This document shows positions 13,269 to 25,370 of a stretch of DNA of 64,000 nt, one piece after another. The position numbers and the translations under genes are program-made. Under the pieces are notes generated by a model. It was not told the DNA's origin. It did not search any database and worked only from the letters and a program-made list of their open reading frames with translations. The stretch's first letter is position 1, and the number at the start of each line of letters is the position of its first letter. The DNA is from Leptodontidium sp. MPI-SDFR-AT-0119. Its lineage: Eukaryota; Ascomycota; Leotiomycetes; Helotiales; Leptodontidiaceae. Where the stretch lies: NCBI GenBank assembly GCA_020726505.1, contig JAHLEZ010000048.1, positions 62,001-126,000 on the forward strand. The letters run 5' to 3'.

Positions 13269-13705
13269 CTCTCTCTCACACACTTCCTCACTCACCCACC
13301 ACCTACCTGCACCAAGCGCACTCACTCACTCACTGCGTCCGCCCTCACGTCGCAACCCTGCTGCTTGCTTTTCCTTGCTCTTCCTTCCATTGCCTTACCT
13401 TGCTTACCTTACTTTATTTGCCTCTCTCTCTCTCTCTACTGTGCTCACTCACTCACTTCACACCACCACCGACCAACCAACCAACCAACCAACCAACCAA
13501 CCACAGTAATCGTCAACTTCACTCTAGTCTCTCCCGCCCTACTTCCTCACAACACTCACTCCACTCGCCTCCACCTCCACTCCACACATCCACCACCACC
13601 ACTCACTCCCATCACCAACCAAACCGCGAATCCCCTCATCCGCCCTCGCTCACTCCCACTCATACCCTCCCATGGCCATCTCCTAGCTGCGATTGCTGGT
13701 CAACC
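10232..13705. other. Long intergenic region and leader of the adenylate cyclase gene
   Basis: No gene could be supported in these 3.5 kb. Open frames here are short and without recognisable domains. The part next to the cyclase start is packed with simple repeats and pyrimidine-rich tracts, consistent with a long promoter and 5' untranslated leader. Confidence 0.55.
13080..13502. repeat. Cluster of tandem simple repeats upstream of adenylate cyclase
   Basis: Four arrays are visible: TCCAG pentamers at about 13080-13101 and again at about 13205-13225, AAGC tetramers at about 13234-13268, and CCAA tetramers at about 13471-13502. They lie within 630 bases of the cyclase ATG and probably fall in its leader or promoter. 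Confidence 0.85.
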
Positions 13706-16700
13706 ATGACCAGAAAAGAGAAGGATGCTCGCAACAGCTCCGCGACGAGCTCAAGCACGGACAGTTGGAAATCCACCGAGACGATCAAAGGGCCCAGCTC
13801 TAGCTCCAGCTCCTCGCTCTTCCGGGGCCCATCGCGACGAGGCAATGCCATGACCGTCAACACTAACGCCAGAAACAAGTGAGTGGGCACGACCATTTCA
13901 TATTCATATTCCACATCTACTACTTCTTCTTCTTCCTTCTCTCTCTTGGCCCTTCTGCTCTCAGACATATAGCTAGCTAGCTAGCTAGCTCCCGTTCGTT
14001 CATTGACTGACGGGTGCTTGCATCGCCCTCCCTTCCAGACCCGAGACTGATCCTCAAGTCTCGCCAACCACTGCTGCTCCTCGCACCGCCGTAGCCGTAT
14101 CCCCGTCTTCACAGTCGTCTCCCAATGTTTCCCCCCGGGACCATAGAATGAGCGACTTTGGCAACTACAGACGCGACCTTGCAGTTCTGGAAACCGGAGG
14201 AGGAGGCCCAATCCCAAAGATTCAACACAACCCCCCAACTGCGTTGGGATCACCGAATCAGATCGCGCCTTGGATGTCCTCGAACGCGAATGGGACCGCC
14301 GTCACTTCGCCGGCGAGCGCATTTGGCACAAGTTTCTACAATGACTCCAGCGACAACCTGTCGCAAGGTTCGCAGTTGTCGCCCGGCTTCAGGCCGGGGA
14401 CGGGCTTGACGGGGAACACAAATACGAGCGACTCGCCGGCAGATATATATTTTGGAGATGAAAGGAGGCCCTCGGTGGCCAGTGTGACGACAGCAAGTAG
14501 TCAAGGTTCGAAGTCGAGTGTGTCGCGGCAGGGGATACATAAGAAACTGCAAACTTTTTTTGGGGAGGACTTTCCAGGACGAGATGGCTCTGATACGAGC
14601 CTTCCTTCGCATGGCAAGGACGCTCGATCGCATTCCTTTGCCCGCAGTCATCGAGAAAGAAACCATTCGTCAGCTACGGACAAGACACAAAGAGATGCAT
14701 CTCCAGGCCCCTCGCGACCAAGAACCCCAATTCCTTCCAGCGACGTAGTCCCATTTCTATACCAGGACTCTCAGGTCAGTCCTAATTCTTGTCCTCATAT
14801 CGCGATCACAGTTTTCCATATTGGACAGGGTCCATTTTCATCGCGCAGAAACCTTATCTTCTCCCCTCCTTCCCTTTTGGGATCTAACTATGGCACCTGC
14901 AGCAGCACATTCTGACATCGATTGGGTCTTAATCTAGGACATCTCCAAATTCGGGGAAGCACCAGTTCGAGACAAGCTGTCCGGCCCAGACAAAGGCAGA
15001 TATACCGGCGAAGGTCCCCAAGTGCCACCGAAGACCTCTTCCTCTTCTCGATCGGGGCATGTACACCTGCCTGGCCACTCCCACAGACACAACAAGAGCA
15101 ACGAGGACGCCAGAGCTCTGCGACCCTCGGTCAGTAGGGAGGATTCGGGAATTGGTTCCAGACAAGGAGGGCGTGCGCCGACTTCGATGGGTACGGCATT
15201 GGGCAACTCCTCGAGTACGAGTCTCCCGAAACGTTCCAACAGCCCTACGCCGAGCGGGATGAGCAACTGGAGCGGGAAGACAGCTAAACCGTCTACGAAT
15301 GATGGATCGACGTCACCAACCGGGGGCACAAAGCGAAGGATCCTGGGGCGATTTCGAAAGCACAAAGAGAAGGATGATCCGCAATCTCGACTGAAGGAGT
15401 TGCCTGGCTCAGTTCGTTCTTTCCAAACACCACCACCCAATGGCAAAGGGTATGGATCTCCTGAATTTGGACAATGGAGCCGCGAGGGAAGTGTTGGTGG
15501 ATCCGAGATCAGCCTCCCAAGGATTGACAATGGCCAATTTGGTGGGAACAAACCCAATGGTTCCCGTCAAGGGACGTTCAACAAGCTGCCATTCCGGAAG
15601 GGGAAATCCAGGATTACAGATGATGTGGAACAATCGATTGATCCTAATGAGCGAAGGGTGGCAGCACCAAGAGCGATTTTTAATTTGGATACAAACCTGT
15701 CTAATATGGAAGGTATCCTAGCGAAGCCACCGCCGCTGACCCCACTGGACAATAACATCTTTGTGGGCAATGTTGAGGACGAGGCGAAGATCGAAGCCGA
15801 GAGTGCGGGAGCCATGAAATGGGATGCTCCGGACAGTTGGGCGGTCAAAAAGGTCAACGACGACAACATGTCCCGCCTAGATGAGATCGACGAAACTGGA
15901 GTTCCACCCAAGGCCGACGAAAAAGCAGCTCCATATTGCATTCGCATATTCAGGATCGATGGTACCTTCGTTACTCTATCAACTTCTCTCAATTCAACAG
16001 TCACGGAGATCATGAGTCAAGTTGGCAAAAAGACATACATGACGGATAGCTTGGAAAACTATCAGATTGTGATGAAGAAGCATGACCTGCAGCGGATCCT
16101 TGGAGCTGGTGAGAGGCCTGTAGTAATACAGAAAAGACTTCTTGAACAAGCCGGCTACGAGGAGAACGACAAGATCGAGGATGTTGGGAGAGAAGACAAC
16201 AGCTACTTGTGCCGATTTTCTTTCGTTCCAGCAAGAGAAAGTGGGTATGCATCTGTCACCAACGACCCAGGAGTCAGTCGAGTACAGAAATACAGTCATG
16301 TGGACTTGTCTGGCCGGAACCTGATCACCATTCCCATCTCCCTCTATTCGAAAGCCTCTGAAATTATATCTCTCAATCTCTCCCGGAATTTGTCACTTGA
16401 TCTCCCAAAGGACTTTATCCAGTCATGTCAGAATCTGCGCGACATCAAGTTCATCAACAATGAAGCGTGGAAATTACCCCCTAGTCTCAGCCGAGCAAGC
16501 AGACTCACCATCCTCGACGTTTCCAATAACAGGCTGGAACAACTTGAACACGCTGAGCTATCCAGACTGCAAGGTTTAATAAGCCTTAAACTGGCGAACA
16601 ACCGGCTAAGGAGTCTTCCATCCTACTTCGGCGGGTTCAAATCAATGAGAACGTTAAATATATCCTCAAATTTCTTGGATTCGTTCCCCAAGTTTCTGTG

Positions 16701-19700
16701 CGATTTGGAGGGTCTTGTTGACATTGACATGAGTTTCAACAGCATCGCAAGTCTCCCCGATGAGATTGGAAAATTGAGGAACCTAGAACGGTTTGTCATC
16801 ACCAACAATCGTCTGAATGGATCGCTCCCGGCTACGTTTGGGGAACTTGTCAATATGAAAGAAGTGGATGTCCGCTACAATGCCCTTTCGAGCATCGATG
16901 TCATCGCCAAACTACCCAAGGTCGAACAAATTTCTGCCGATCACAATTCCGTTTCCGTATGCGAGTCCGAGTTTACCAAAATCCGGGTTTTACGTCTCAA
17001 TTCAAACCCCGTCACCAAATTTGAAATCCTTAATGCCGTCCCAACATTGACAACGCTCATATTGTCAAATGCCAAACTTGCACATATCCCGGATGCCGCC
17101 TTCGACAAGATGCCAAACCTTGTTAAACTTGTTTTGGACAAGAACCATTTCGTCTCTCTGCCTAGTCACATTGGTAAGTTGCGGAAACTTGAACATTTCA
17201 GCATTGCCCGAAATTCCTTGAGCAGTCTGCCTGCAGAGATAGGCTGTCTCACGGAATTACGCTTCCTGGACGTCCGGGAGAACAATCTGAAGAAGTTGCC
17301 AATGGAGCTTTGGTGGGCCAATAAGCTGGAAACTCTCAACATCTCGTCGAACGTGCTTGACAATTTCCCGAAGCCGGCCTCTCGAGCACCTCAGGTACCA
17401 GGTGATGCCCCTGCTGCGACTCAAGGTTTGCTCAACGGCAGCCCTGGGCAGACTTCGAACAATTCCAGCTTCGAGGAATTAGGTCCATTGGAGGCATTCG
17501 GTCAAAGGAGGCCTAGCCAAGCATCGAGTGGATTGCTTAGCGTGGGTGGCTCGCCCGTCCCAGGTGGACCAGACAGGAAAAGCTCTCTGGTATCGGTATA
17601 TGGCAAAGGCGGTCGAAAGACTTCAGTCGTCTCAAGGAGCGCTTCTCAAGATACAATTCAGACCCAACCAACGGTGCTACGCAAGGATTCGGGCATGTCG
17701 GCGAGACTTCTCAATACTTTTGCTGGATCCCTTCGGAATCTCTACCTGGCCGACAATCAGCTCGATGACGATGTTTTTGACGAGCTCATTATGCTGGGCG
17801 AGCTTCGTGTCTTGAATTTGTCTTACAACGACCTCAATGACATGCCGCAGAGAACACTCAAGAGTTGGCCACAACTGGTCGAGCTTTACCTGTCTGGCAA
17901 TGAGCTCACATCGCTTCCATCCGATGATTTTGAAGAGTTCAGTCTCCTCCAGATCCTCCATATCAATGGCAACAAATTCCAGACCCTCCCAGCCGAACTA
18001 GGGAAAGCCCATCGACTTGTTATACTTGATTGCGGTAGCAATTCTTTAAAATACAACGTCTCCAATTGGCCATACGATTGGAATTGGAATTGGAACACCA
18101 ACCTCAAGTACTTGAATCTTTCTGGTAACAAGCGTCTCGAGATCAAGCCGTCTGTGCCAGGCGGAGCAGGGAGCCGTGATGGACGCGATCTCACGGATTT
18201 CAGCGCCTTGCAGCATTTACGAATTCTCGGTTTGATGGATGTCACATTGACTATCCCCACCACACCAGATGAGACTGAAGACAGAAGAGTTCGTACCTCG
18301 GGTTCGCTTGCTGGACAGTTGGCATATGGAATGGCAGATACCTTGGGGAGAAACGAACATTTATCGATAATCGATATGGTCGTTCCTAGGTTTAACTCCA
18401 CCGAAACGGAAACTCTCCTTGGAATGTTCGATGGACAAGCACTTTCTAGTGGTGGATCGAAGATTGCCAAATACCTCCACGAGAACTTCCAACATATCTT
18501 CAGCGAAGAGTTGAAGAAGGTAAACTCGACACCAAACGAAACTCCAGCGGACGCTCTCAGACGAGCATTCTTATCCCTCAACAAAGACTTGGCGACAGCA
18601 GCGACGCAACACACTGAGGAGAGGTCATTATTATCTCACCGTGGATCTGCAGCACCAGCAGTGCTAAGCCAGGCTGATCTTCACTCTGGAGGTGTGGCCA
18701 CAGTCATGTTCTTGCAACAGTCCGAGCTATATGTTGCCAATGTTGGAGATGCACAAGCAATGCTTATCCATTCAGAGGGTGGCCACAGAATTTTAACAAG
18801 AAAGCACGATCCCGCCGAACCGAATGAGAGGCAACGTATCCGTGATGCTGGCGGCTGGGTGTCGAGACAGGGAAAGCTCAACGACATTCTTGAAGTCTCG
18901 CGAGCTTTTGGCTATGTCCAACTAATGCCCGCTGTACAATCCGCGCCTCACATTACCCAAGTTACTGTCAAGGAGCAGGATGAGATGATCTTGGTCGCAT
19001 CTCGAGAACTGTGGGAGTACTTGTCTCCTGAGATTGTTGTTGACATTGCAAGATTAGAGCGTGGCGATCTGATGCGAGCGGCTCAAAGATTGCGAGATTA
19101 CGCTATTGCCTTTGGAGCAACGAATAAGCTGATGGTCATGATGATTGGGGTTAGTGATCTGAAGAAACGAGCACAGATCAGACCCCATCGTGTTCAGAGT
19201 CTGTCGTTCAACCCCGCATCCATCATCGATGAAGGTTACGCACCTGCAAGACGGCCAAAGAAAAAGGAGACTGTTGAAGACTCGGGACTTCGTCGACTAC
19301 AAGCGGAGGTTCAAGCACCTGTTGGCGATCTTAGTATCGTCTTCACCGATATCAAAAGCTCGACACTGCTCTGGGAAACATACCCAAGCGCGATGCGATC
19401 TGCAATCAAGCTCCACAATGAGGTTATGCGTCGACAACTTCGCATTATTGGAGGCTACGAAGTCAAGACTGAAGGAGATGCATTCATGGTTTCTTTCCCT
19501 ACGGCTACTTCCGCTCTGCTTTGGTGCTTTGCTGTGCAACAGGCACTCCTCGAAGTGCAATGGCCATCCGAAGTTCTGTCCAGTTTCCTGGGTCAGGAGG
19601 TTTATGATAATGACCATACCTTAATCTTCAAGGGATTGAGCGTGAGGATGGGTATTCATTGGGGTGCACCGGTGTGCGAGAATGATCCTGTTACGAGGCG

Positions 19701-20576
19701 TATGGACTACTTTGGGCCCATGGTCAACCGAACCTCACGAATTTCCTCGGTTGCGGACGGAGGTCAGATCACCGTATCAGCAGATTTTATCTCTGAGATT
19801 CAGCGTTGCTTGGAGACGTACAGCGAGAGCGATAGATCTGGATCCACTGGATCTGAGGATGCCTTTGACTCCGATATGCTGAGTCAGTCGATCCGGCGTG
19901 AACTGCGTTCTCTCAGCAGTCAAGGCTTCGAGGTCAAAGACCTGGGTGAACGGAAGCTCAAGGGTCTCGAAAATCCAGAGTATATCTACCTTATGTACCC
20001 ACATGCGCTCTCTGGCCGTATCCACTACCAACAGAGAGTTGCAGAAACCGACAAGCTTGCATTGGTTGAGGAACCCGCTACCCTGTCCCAGCAAACACAA
20101 CTGAGCATCGATACCGACTGCGTTTGGGCGCTCTGGAGCGTAAGTCTGCGACTGGAGATGCTGTGTTCTAGTCTCGAGGTAGAGAGGGGACATAGCGTTG
20201 CTCTGCAGCCGCCAGAAACAGCGATGCTGGAGAAGATGAAGCATAGGGGTGGTGAGGTCACGGATAGATTCTTGGTGAACTTCCTGACTCACCAAGTTTC
20301 TAGAATTGAGGTACGCTCTTACAAACATTGTCTTTTGGCACTCAAATTAACATCATATAGACATGCATCTCAACTCTTGCAATTCGCCATCTAGCAGCCG
20401 GGAAGGCCCCCCTCAACGATCTCAACCAACTCCGCGCGCCCATGGATGAAGTCCTCAGCTCGCTACAAGAGCAACTCAAGGAGCTCGCGAGATATAAGGC
20501 TCGCTTTGGAGATCTACCACCAGAGAATAGGAGTGGCGGTGGCTCTAGGAGAACTAAACGCTTGACCAATGCTTAA
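13706..20576 (+). CDS. CYR1: Adenylate cyclase (Ras-regulated, LRR-containing fungal type)
   Basis: It makes cAMP from ATP for the PKA pathway, at the inner face of membranes. Exons 13706-13878, 14039-14774, 14938-20310 and 20361-20576 join in frame to about 2165 residues, the usual length for filamentous fungi. In order: a Ser/Pro-rich N-terminus; a Ras-associating domain at about 635-735 (YCIRIFRIDGTFVTLSTS); about twenty leucine-rich repeats at 757-1390; a PP2C-like domain at about 1430-1715; and a class III cyclase domain at about 1760-1990, with the metal-binding Asp in SIVFTDIKSSTLLWE and the KTEGDAFMVSF motif. The C-terminal tail (SIDTDCVWALWSVSLRLEML) matches the region that binds cyclase-associated protein. 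All landmarks are in one large exon, so identity is secure. Intron 1 contains an AGCT repeat. Confidence 0.97.
13971..13990. repeat. AGCT tetranucleotide repeat inside cyclase intron 1
   Basis: Five uninterrupted AGCT units lie just upstream of the 3' splice site of the first intron. The array is self-complementary. Confidence 0.85.
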
Positions 20577-21799
20577 GCAAGCAGGTATCGCAAACGTACA
20601 AGCAGCGCACTAGATCATGGGACGAGACGGTACTATACCAGCACACGTCAGTGTTATTACCAGTCAACATTTGGGACATTTCAGCGAGGCGTTCGTTTCT
20701 TTTCATTCCTCTCCTTTATTTTCGGGGCATGGCTGGCTGTCTGTATTGATGAATGCAACGAACGATACTTGTATAGCATTGGACGGGGTTTTGCTCGTTT
20801 CTCCTTCGATTTTCTCTTCAACTATTGTTTAGCCTGCGAGTCGAGGCGAGGCGACGCGATGCAAAATAGGTATAGGCTGGATGGGATGGTTTTGGATTGT
20901 TCCGGCTTTGGTATATTTACATGGTCTTTTCATGGGGTTTCTGGAGTTCTGTTTCGTCGTATGGATAGCGTGGGCTGGGTTTAGGAAGCCTCATGATGCT
21001 CGATTTTTACGCGCGGTTGATGGTGGGGTTGTTTGATGAATCGATTGCGGACCGTCAATGTGGGATGCGATGGATGGATGTCTTATGATGGCGACGGCGA
21101 TAGCTTATATCATGTATGGTGAGGCAATAGGAGGGGGATATATATCTTTTAATTGGTGGTTCTGATATGGGTGGCTTTGAGGGAAGCGGGAGGAGGGAGT
21201 GAAGTAGGGAAGGGGAGATTTGTGCATACATATATGATAGCTTAGGTAGTTCATCTTGGATAGGAATGAGAGTAGCCGGTGCTGAATGCAATCAAGCTGA
21301 TTCAGCCTTTGAATTCCTTTGACTGCTGCAAAGAATGGGTCTAGAATGCAGATATCTGAAATTTGGAGCTACTTTTCATCGCCAAAAGCTCGTAATTTGC
21401 CCGATCACAAATCCACGTAAACATTGTCATCATCTCGCAGTCCGTCAGTCATAGCTGGGGGGGGGGGGTTGTTTTCCCAGCATTCAATGACTTGATCTGA
21501 CTCCATAAATATACGAATCTGATATATGTCGTAAAAGCGATTCCATACAGAGGTGTTGAATCGTCAAAGTCGGATCCGCTGACTCCATCCGGGATGCGGA
21601 TTTAGCCACACCTATCACCGGTGCTATTCACGTCTACGACTACCGACTTCCCGACGTCCTGAAGACTCCGCGGAACATATAGCCTGCACCGCAGCCTAGT
21701 CAAGCTGATTCTTTTCGAAGATTCACGAGTCTTGAGATATCGTTTAAAAACCATCCACTCATTGCTCACGCCGCCCAATATACATTCCAAAGAGCAAAA
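20577..21799. other. Intergenic region
   Basis: This is the cyclase 3' flank and the promoter of the dienelactone hydrolase gene. A run of ten G lies at about 21459-21468. I see no gene. Confidence 0.6.
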
Positions 21800-22974
21800 A
21801 TGACCTGCGAAGCCTGCAAATCCATCCCCCCAGTCGTGGCAGAGGGCTATATCGAAAAAGGGCAATGGGAGTATATCGGAGGCCGCAAGACCTGTAAGAA
21901 TCCACTCCCTCCCCGATCGAAACGTCCTCGATCGCTCAAATAAATTAATTAATTCTAGACATCACTGGTCCATCCGATTCCAAGAAGGCTATTCTGGATA
22001 TTTACGATATCTTCGGCATCACTCCGCAGACTATCCAAGGTGCTGACGCCCTGTCCGCTGCGCTGGGAATTCTGGTGTTCGTACCGGACTTTCTGGAGGG
22101 TGATTATGCGAAAGGAGAGGTGATATTTCCCCAGCCAATCTTCCTCTCGACCCGCACAATCCGTTGATGTCGTAATTTGTGGTGATAATGGAGACTAATA
22201 AGTTATTGGACCCGGTAGTGGTTCAGCAATCCTACGCCCGAGAACGAGAAAGCCAAAACGGAGTTATTTAGCCGTGCTATGGCATTCGAGCCGCACGCGA
22301 AGGCGTTGCTGAAGTTTGTAGAGGATACAAAGACGAAGTGGGCTGTGGAGGCTTGGGCTGCATTAGGACTTTGCTGGGGTGGGAAGGTAAGTAGAACTCA
22401 TTCTTGCATTCGCACATGATTGTATGATTTGACTCTTTGAGGACAGGTCGTTGCGCTTACTTCTGGAACCGGAACGCCGTTCAATGTCTCGGGACAGGTG
22501 CATCCTGGGTAAGACTTCTTCTCCCCCTAGCTGTGATTCTGAATGTCAATTTAAAAATAAAAATAAAAAGATGATGTGCAAGCTGACTACTCGCAGACGA
22601 CTCGATGTCGAGGATATCAAGAAAATCAATATTCCTCATATTATCCTGGCGTCTAAGGATGAGGATGCCAGTGAAGTATCAAAGTGCAAAGAAGTGCTTG
22701 AAGGTGCAAAGACGGGTGTAGTAGAGACTTATGCAATGCATCACGGATGGAGTAAGTCTAAACAAACTACTCGGTGCTCGAGGTTTAACCGGCAGACACC
22801 ATAATCGCGGAAAGTGCTGACGAGAAATAGTGGGAGCGAGGGCCAATCTGGGGAAAGCGGAAGATTCTAAGGAGTACGAGAGAGGGTATGTTGGGCTTTC
22901 ACGCATGTACGATCCAGGCTAATCGATTTTCAAGGTATAACCAGATCGCGAACTTTTTCAGCAAATATCTCTAG
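21800..22974 (+). CDS. Dienelactone hydrolase family protein
   Basis: This is an alpha/beta hydrolase of the dienelactone hydrolase family, likely a cytosolic ester or lactone hydrolase. Seven exons (21800-21893, 21959-22119, 22219-22386, 22447-22508, 22597-22751, 22831-22885, 22935-22974) give 244 residues, the normal family length. The typical fungal opening MTCEACKSIPPVV is present, as is YDIFGITPQTIQGADAL. The nucleophile is the Cys in GLCWGGKV. The acidic residue probably lies in ILASKDED, and the catalytic His is in YAMHHGWMGARA. All six introns are short GT-AG introns and preserve the frame, so the gene looks intact. Natural substrate is unknown; many fungal paralogues exist outside aromatic degradation. 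Confidence 0.92.
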
Positions 22975-23216
22975 CTGGTCCGACCGTCAGCAGAACAGTT
23001 TGTCAAAGACAAATAAATATTTGGTTACCTTTGAGTCTTTTTAAACATTCAAATTCGCGGCGTGTCAACGAGGGATAAAATTATAAATTGAGAGTTGGTT
23101 TTCACAGAGAGCTTAAACCTCAACAAGAAAAAGTCATTATTCTAATGGAACTCATGTATCTCAACTCCAAACTACATATTGTCCATGGTATCCTATCGTT
23201 CTTCTCAGTTTTAACC

Positions 23217-24301
23217 TTAAATATTGAAACTGAAATTTCCACCACCGCCAGGCAATCCTGAGTTGAGTATGTTAACATTAGCAGTTGTTACTTCCCTCGG
23301 AGGATCTTCTGGTGGAGCCATCCACGTTGTCCATATCGACTGATTCGCAGCATCATCCCAACCAAGCGTCAACTCCGTCAGGAGCGGATCTCTCGCCACG
23401 TTCCACATAGCAGCAATCTGCCCAGCAATGTTGCAGAGCGCAACTCTCTTCTCAGGCGGGTCATACCACAAAGCGTGATCCCCGTCGATCATCCTAACCC
23501 ACCAAGTACGAGCTCGCATTCGCTGCCGGATCGCCTTGAGATGCATCTCACGGCAAGCGGATCCGAGTCCCCAAGGACAAACAACACATCCACATCAGGC
23601 TGTAGAGCAAGAAGCTCTTCATACCGCGCGTTGAGACCGCGCACCAGGGGATAGGTGAACATAACCAGCTTACTCGCCTGCGAGTAGATGGAACCTCGCG
23701 TTGCGGCACGAGCACCGCAACTTCGTCCTCCAAGAGAAGTCGCGGATGGAAACGCCAGCATGAGTGCACGAAAGATTGCAGTTCGTGAATTCAGATCGCC
23801 TGTGTTTTCAAAGCTGAGGGTAACTTGTGTTCGAGCCCAGCCTTCTGTGAAGCTCACGATGGCTTCGTTGTCTAACGTCGAGCCACGGCCATGCGTGAAT
23901 ATCATGTCCGGTTCTGCAGTTGCTGATTCTTCAGCTGGATTGCCTCCTGGATTAGCAGCCGTCGATCTTTCTAGAGAAGCAGCATGTGCTAAAGTTTGTT
24001 CGTTGAAAATATTCTCTTCAGCTAAACGAGCATTCGAAAGGCGGTCGCGAGCTGGAGGAGGAAGGGGAGCTGGTGTGGGTCCAGGGTGTACAGGTACTGT
24101 ACGATATAACCTACAGCTGATAGGAACATTTGGAGTGGCGTTGTGTACAAAATCCGTTCTTTGGATTGGGTTAACAGATGGGGCGAGCATGGCGGCTCGA
24201 ACTTCTGGGGTGAAGGGATCCATTGCCAACAGCGGGTATGTTTTCTGACAGTCCTTTCTAGCACTTGATTGACATTCTTGTGAGATAAATACTCCTCTCA
24301 T
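23217..24301 (-). CDS. KANL3/Tex30-like alpha/beta hydrolase, apparently frameshifted
   Basis: The main frame runs from ATG 24301 (or MDPFTPEVR at 24223) to about 23540. It shows the family's FTHGRGSTLDNEAI oxyanion segment, the nucleophile elbow LGGRSCGARAA (G-x-S-x-G) and LFVLGDSDPLA, which holds the acidic residue. The rest of the fold, including RARTWWVRMIDGDHAL with the expected catalytic His, continues in another frame from about 23546 to 23217. There is no room for a spliceosomal intron at the switch, and the one possible GTGAGA donor gives the wrong phase. A one-base indel is therefore likely: sequencing error, or a gene broken before its catalytic His. Human KANL3 is a chromatin-complex subunit, whereas fungal members are uncharacterised hydrolase-like proteins. 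Confidence 0.7.
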
Positions 24302-24444
24302 GTGAGGTCCGGAACAATGAATAACGATTAAAGAACAGATTGAAAATTCTGTGGATAATAGAGTCTTTCAAAGAATGATCTCTTGCTTTGAATCATCCTG
24401 TTTGCTGTACAAGGAGGTAGTATTCTCGCTTAATCTGGGGAAAT

Positions 24445-24582
24445 AAAGGAGCTTTATTCAGGGCAATATTTCGGAGGCCTAGACGGGCATTTAAGACGAA
24501 AGTCTTTGTTCAAATTTAAGTATCGGTTAACTTCAATCATAAATAACTACTCCTTAATTAGACACAATGATAAAGCTCCTTT
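24445..24582. repeat. 13-bp inverted repeat spanning the cupin 3' flank
   Basis: AAAGGAGCTTTAT at 24445-24457 is repeated inverted as ATAAAGCTCCTTT at 24570-24582. It lies immediately downstream of the cupin stop codon. It could be a very small non-autonomous element or chance; no target duplication was evident. Confidence 0.35.
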
Positions 24583-24587
24583 TCCCC

Positions 24588-25370
24588 CTAACAACAATCG
24601 ACTTGATAGCCTTTCTGGTAGCAGGCAGTGCGATCAGGCAAGTCCTCTCCTTTGCTGACAGCGCTCCAAATTCGAATCAAAGGACCATGCGGGCCAAATA
24701 AGGGGTCAGAAGCCGGAACCGCTACTGCTGCGGCAGTTTCTTTGAGGCATTGTACAAGTTCGTCATCCTCGTTCCCGAGCCGCACGTCCCAGTGTGGACT
24801 TACCTAGACGTGAAAATGAGCACATGCGAACATTCCATCTCTTAGAAGGAAAAGTTCTCCAGGGTACCCCATTCATGAGATATTTAAGCAATTGGAAGAA
24901 TGTGGCTTGCTTACCTCGGGATATGCTCCTGCATATTTGCAATCCGGCGAGGACTTGATCATACCATGAACCATCCCAGCCTAGAAATAATTCAGCTCGA
25001 TGTCCAAAAGTAGCCCAAGAGTTATTTCACACCGGTTGCACGAACAGATCCCCTTTACTCACAAAGAACTCATTGCCAATATCCTCGTCACGGGGCCCTT
25101 TCCCAAGCTTGATCGTCGCATGTCCTTGGACAAAAGCATAGGCTTCAACTGTGTTGGAGGGGTAGTGCGGGGTATCATAGCACCCATCAATCCATCGACT
25201 CGATATCCGTTCCCTTTCAGAATCGCTGCTATTCCATCATGGTCGTCAGGGTGGGGTATCAAATTGCGGTAGATGAGGATGGGGAGCTTGGAGTTGGGCA
25301 CGACGCTATGTAGTGAATTTCTAATTTTGGATTCGATGTCGTGGTTGCTGGCGTTGGCGTTGGAGCCCAT
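24588..25370 (-). CDS. YjlB-like cupin protein, apparently frameshifted
   Basis: This is a small cupin of the YjlB type, a family of unknown function. The start MGSNANASNHD at 25370 leads to KLPILIYRNLIPHPDDHDGI and ILKGNGY. The frame then shifts by one base near 25190 and resumes with SRWIDGCYDTPHYPSNTVEA, GHATIKLGKG, SKGDLFVQPAGMVHGMIK and YAGAYPE. Two GT-AG introns (25032-24981 and 24914-24804) follow in perfect phase, and the last exon ends at GPHGPLIRIW...YQVDCC. Exon 1 is 338 bases; one more base would make the whole 207-codon frame continuous. Without it the protein stops early. The pattern points to a single-base deletion, biological or technical. Zinc/metal ligands are not clearly assignable. 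Confidence 0.65.

Noticed and set aside
17886..18614. 242-codon minus-strand open frame inside adenylate cyclase
   Set aside because: Shadow of the leucine-rich-repeat and PP2C coding region.
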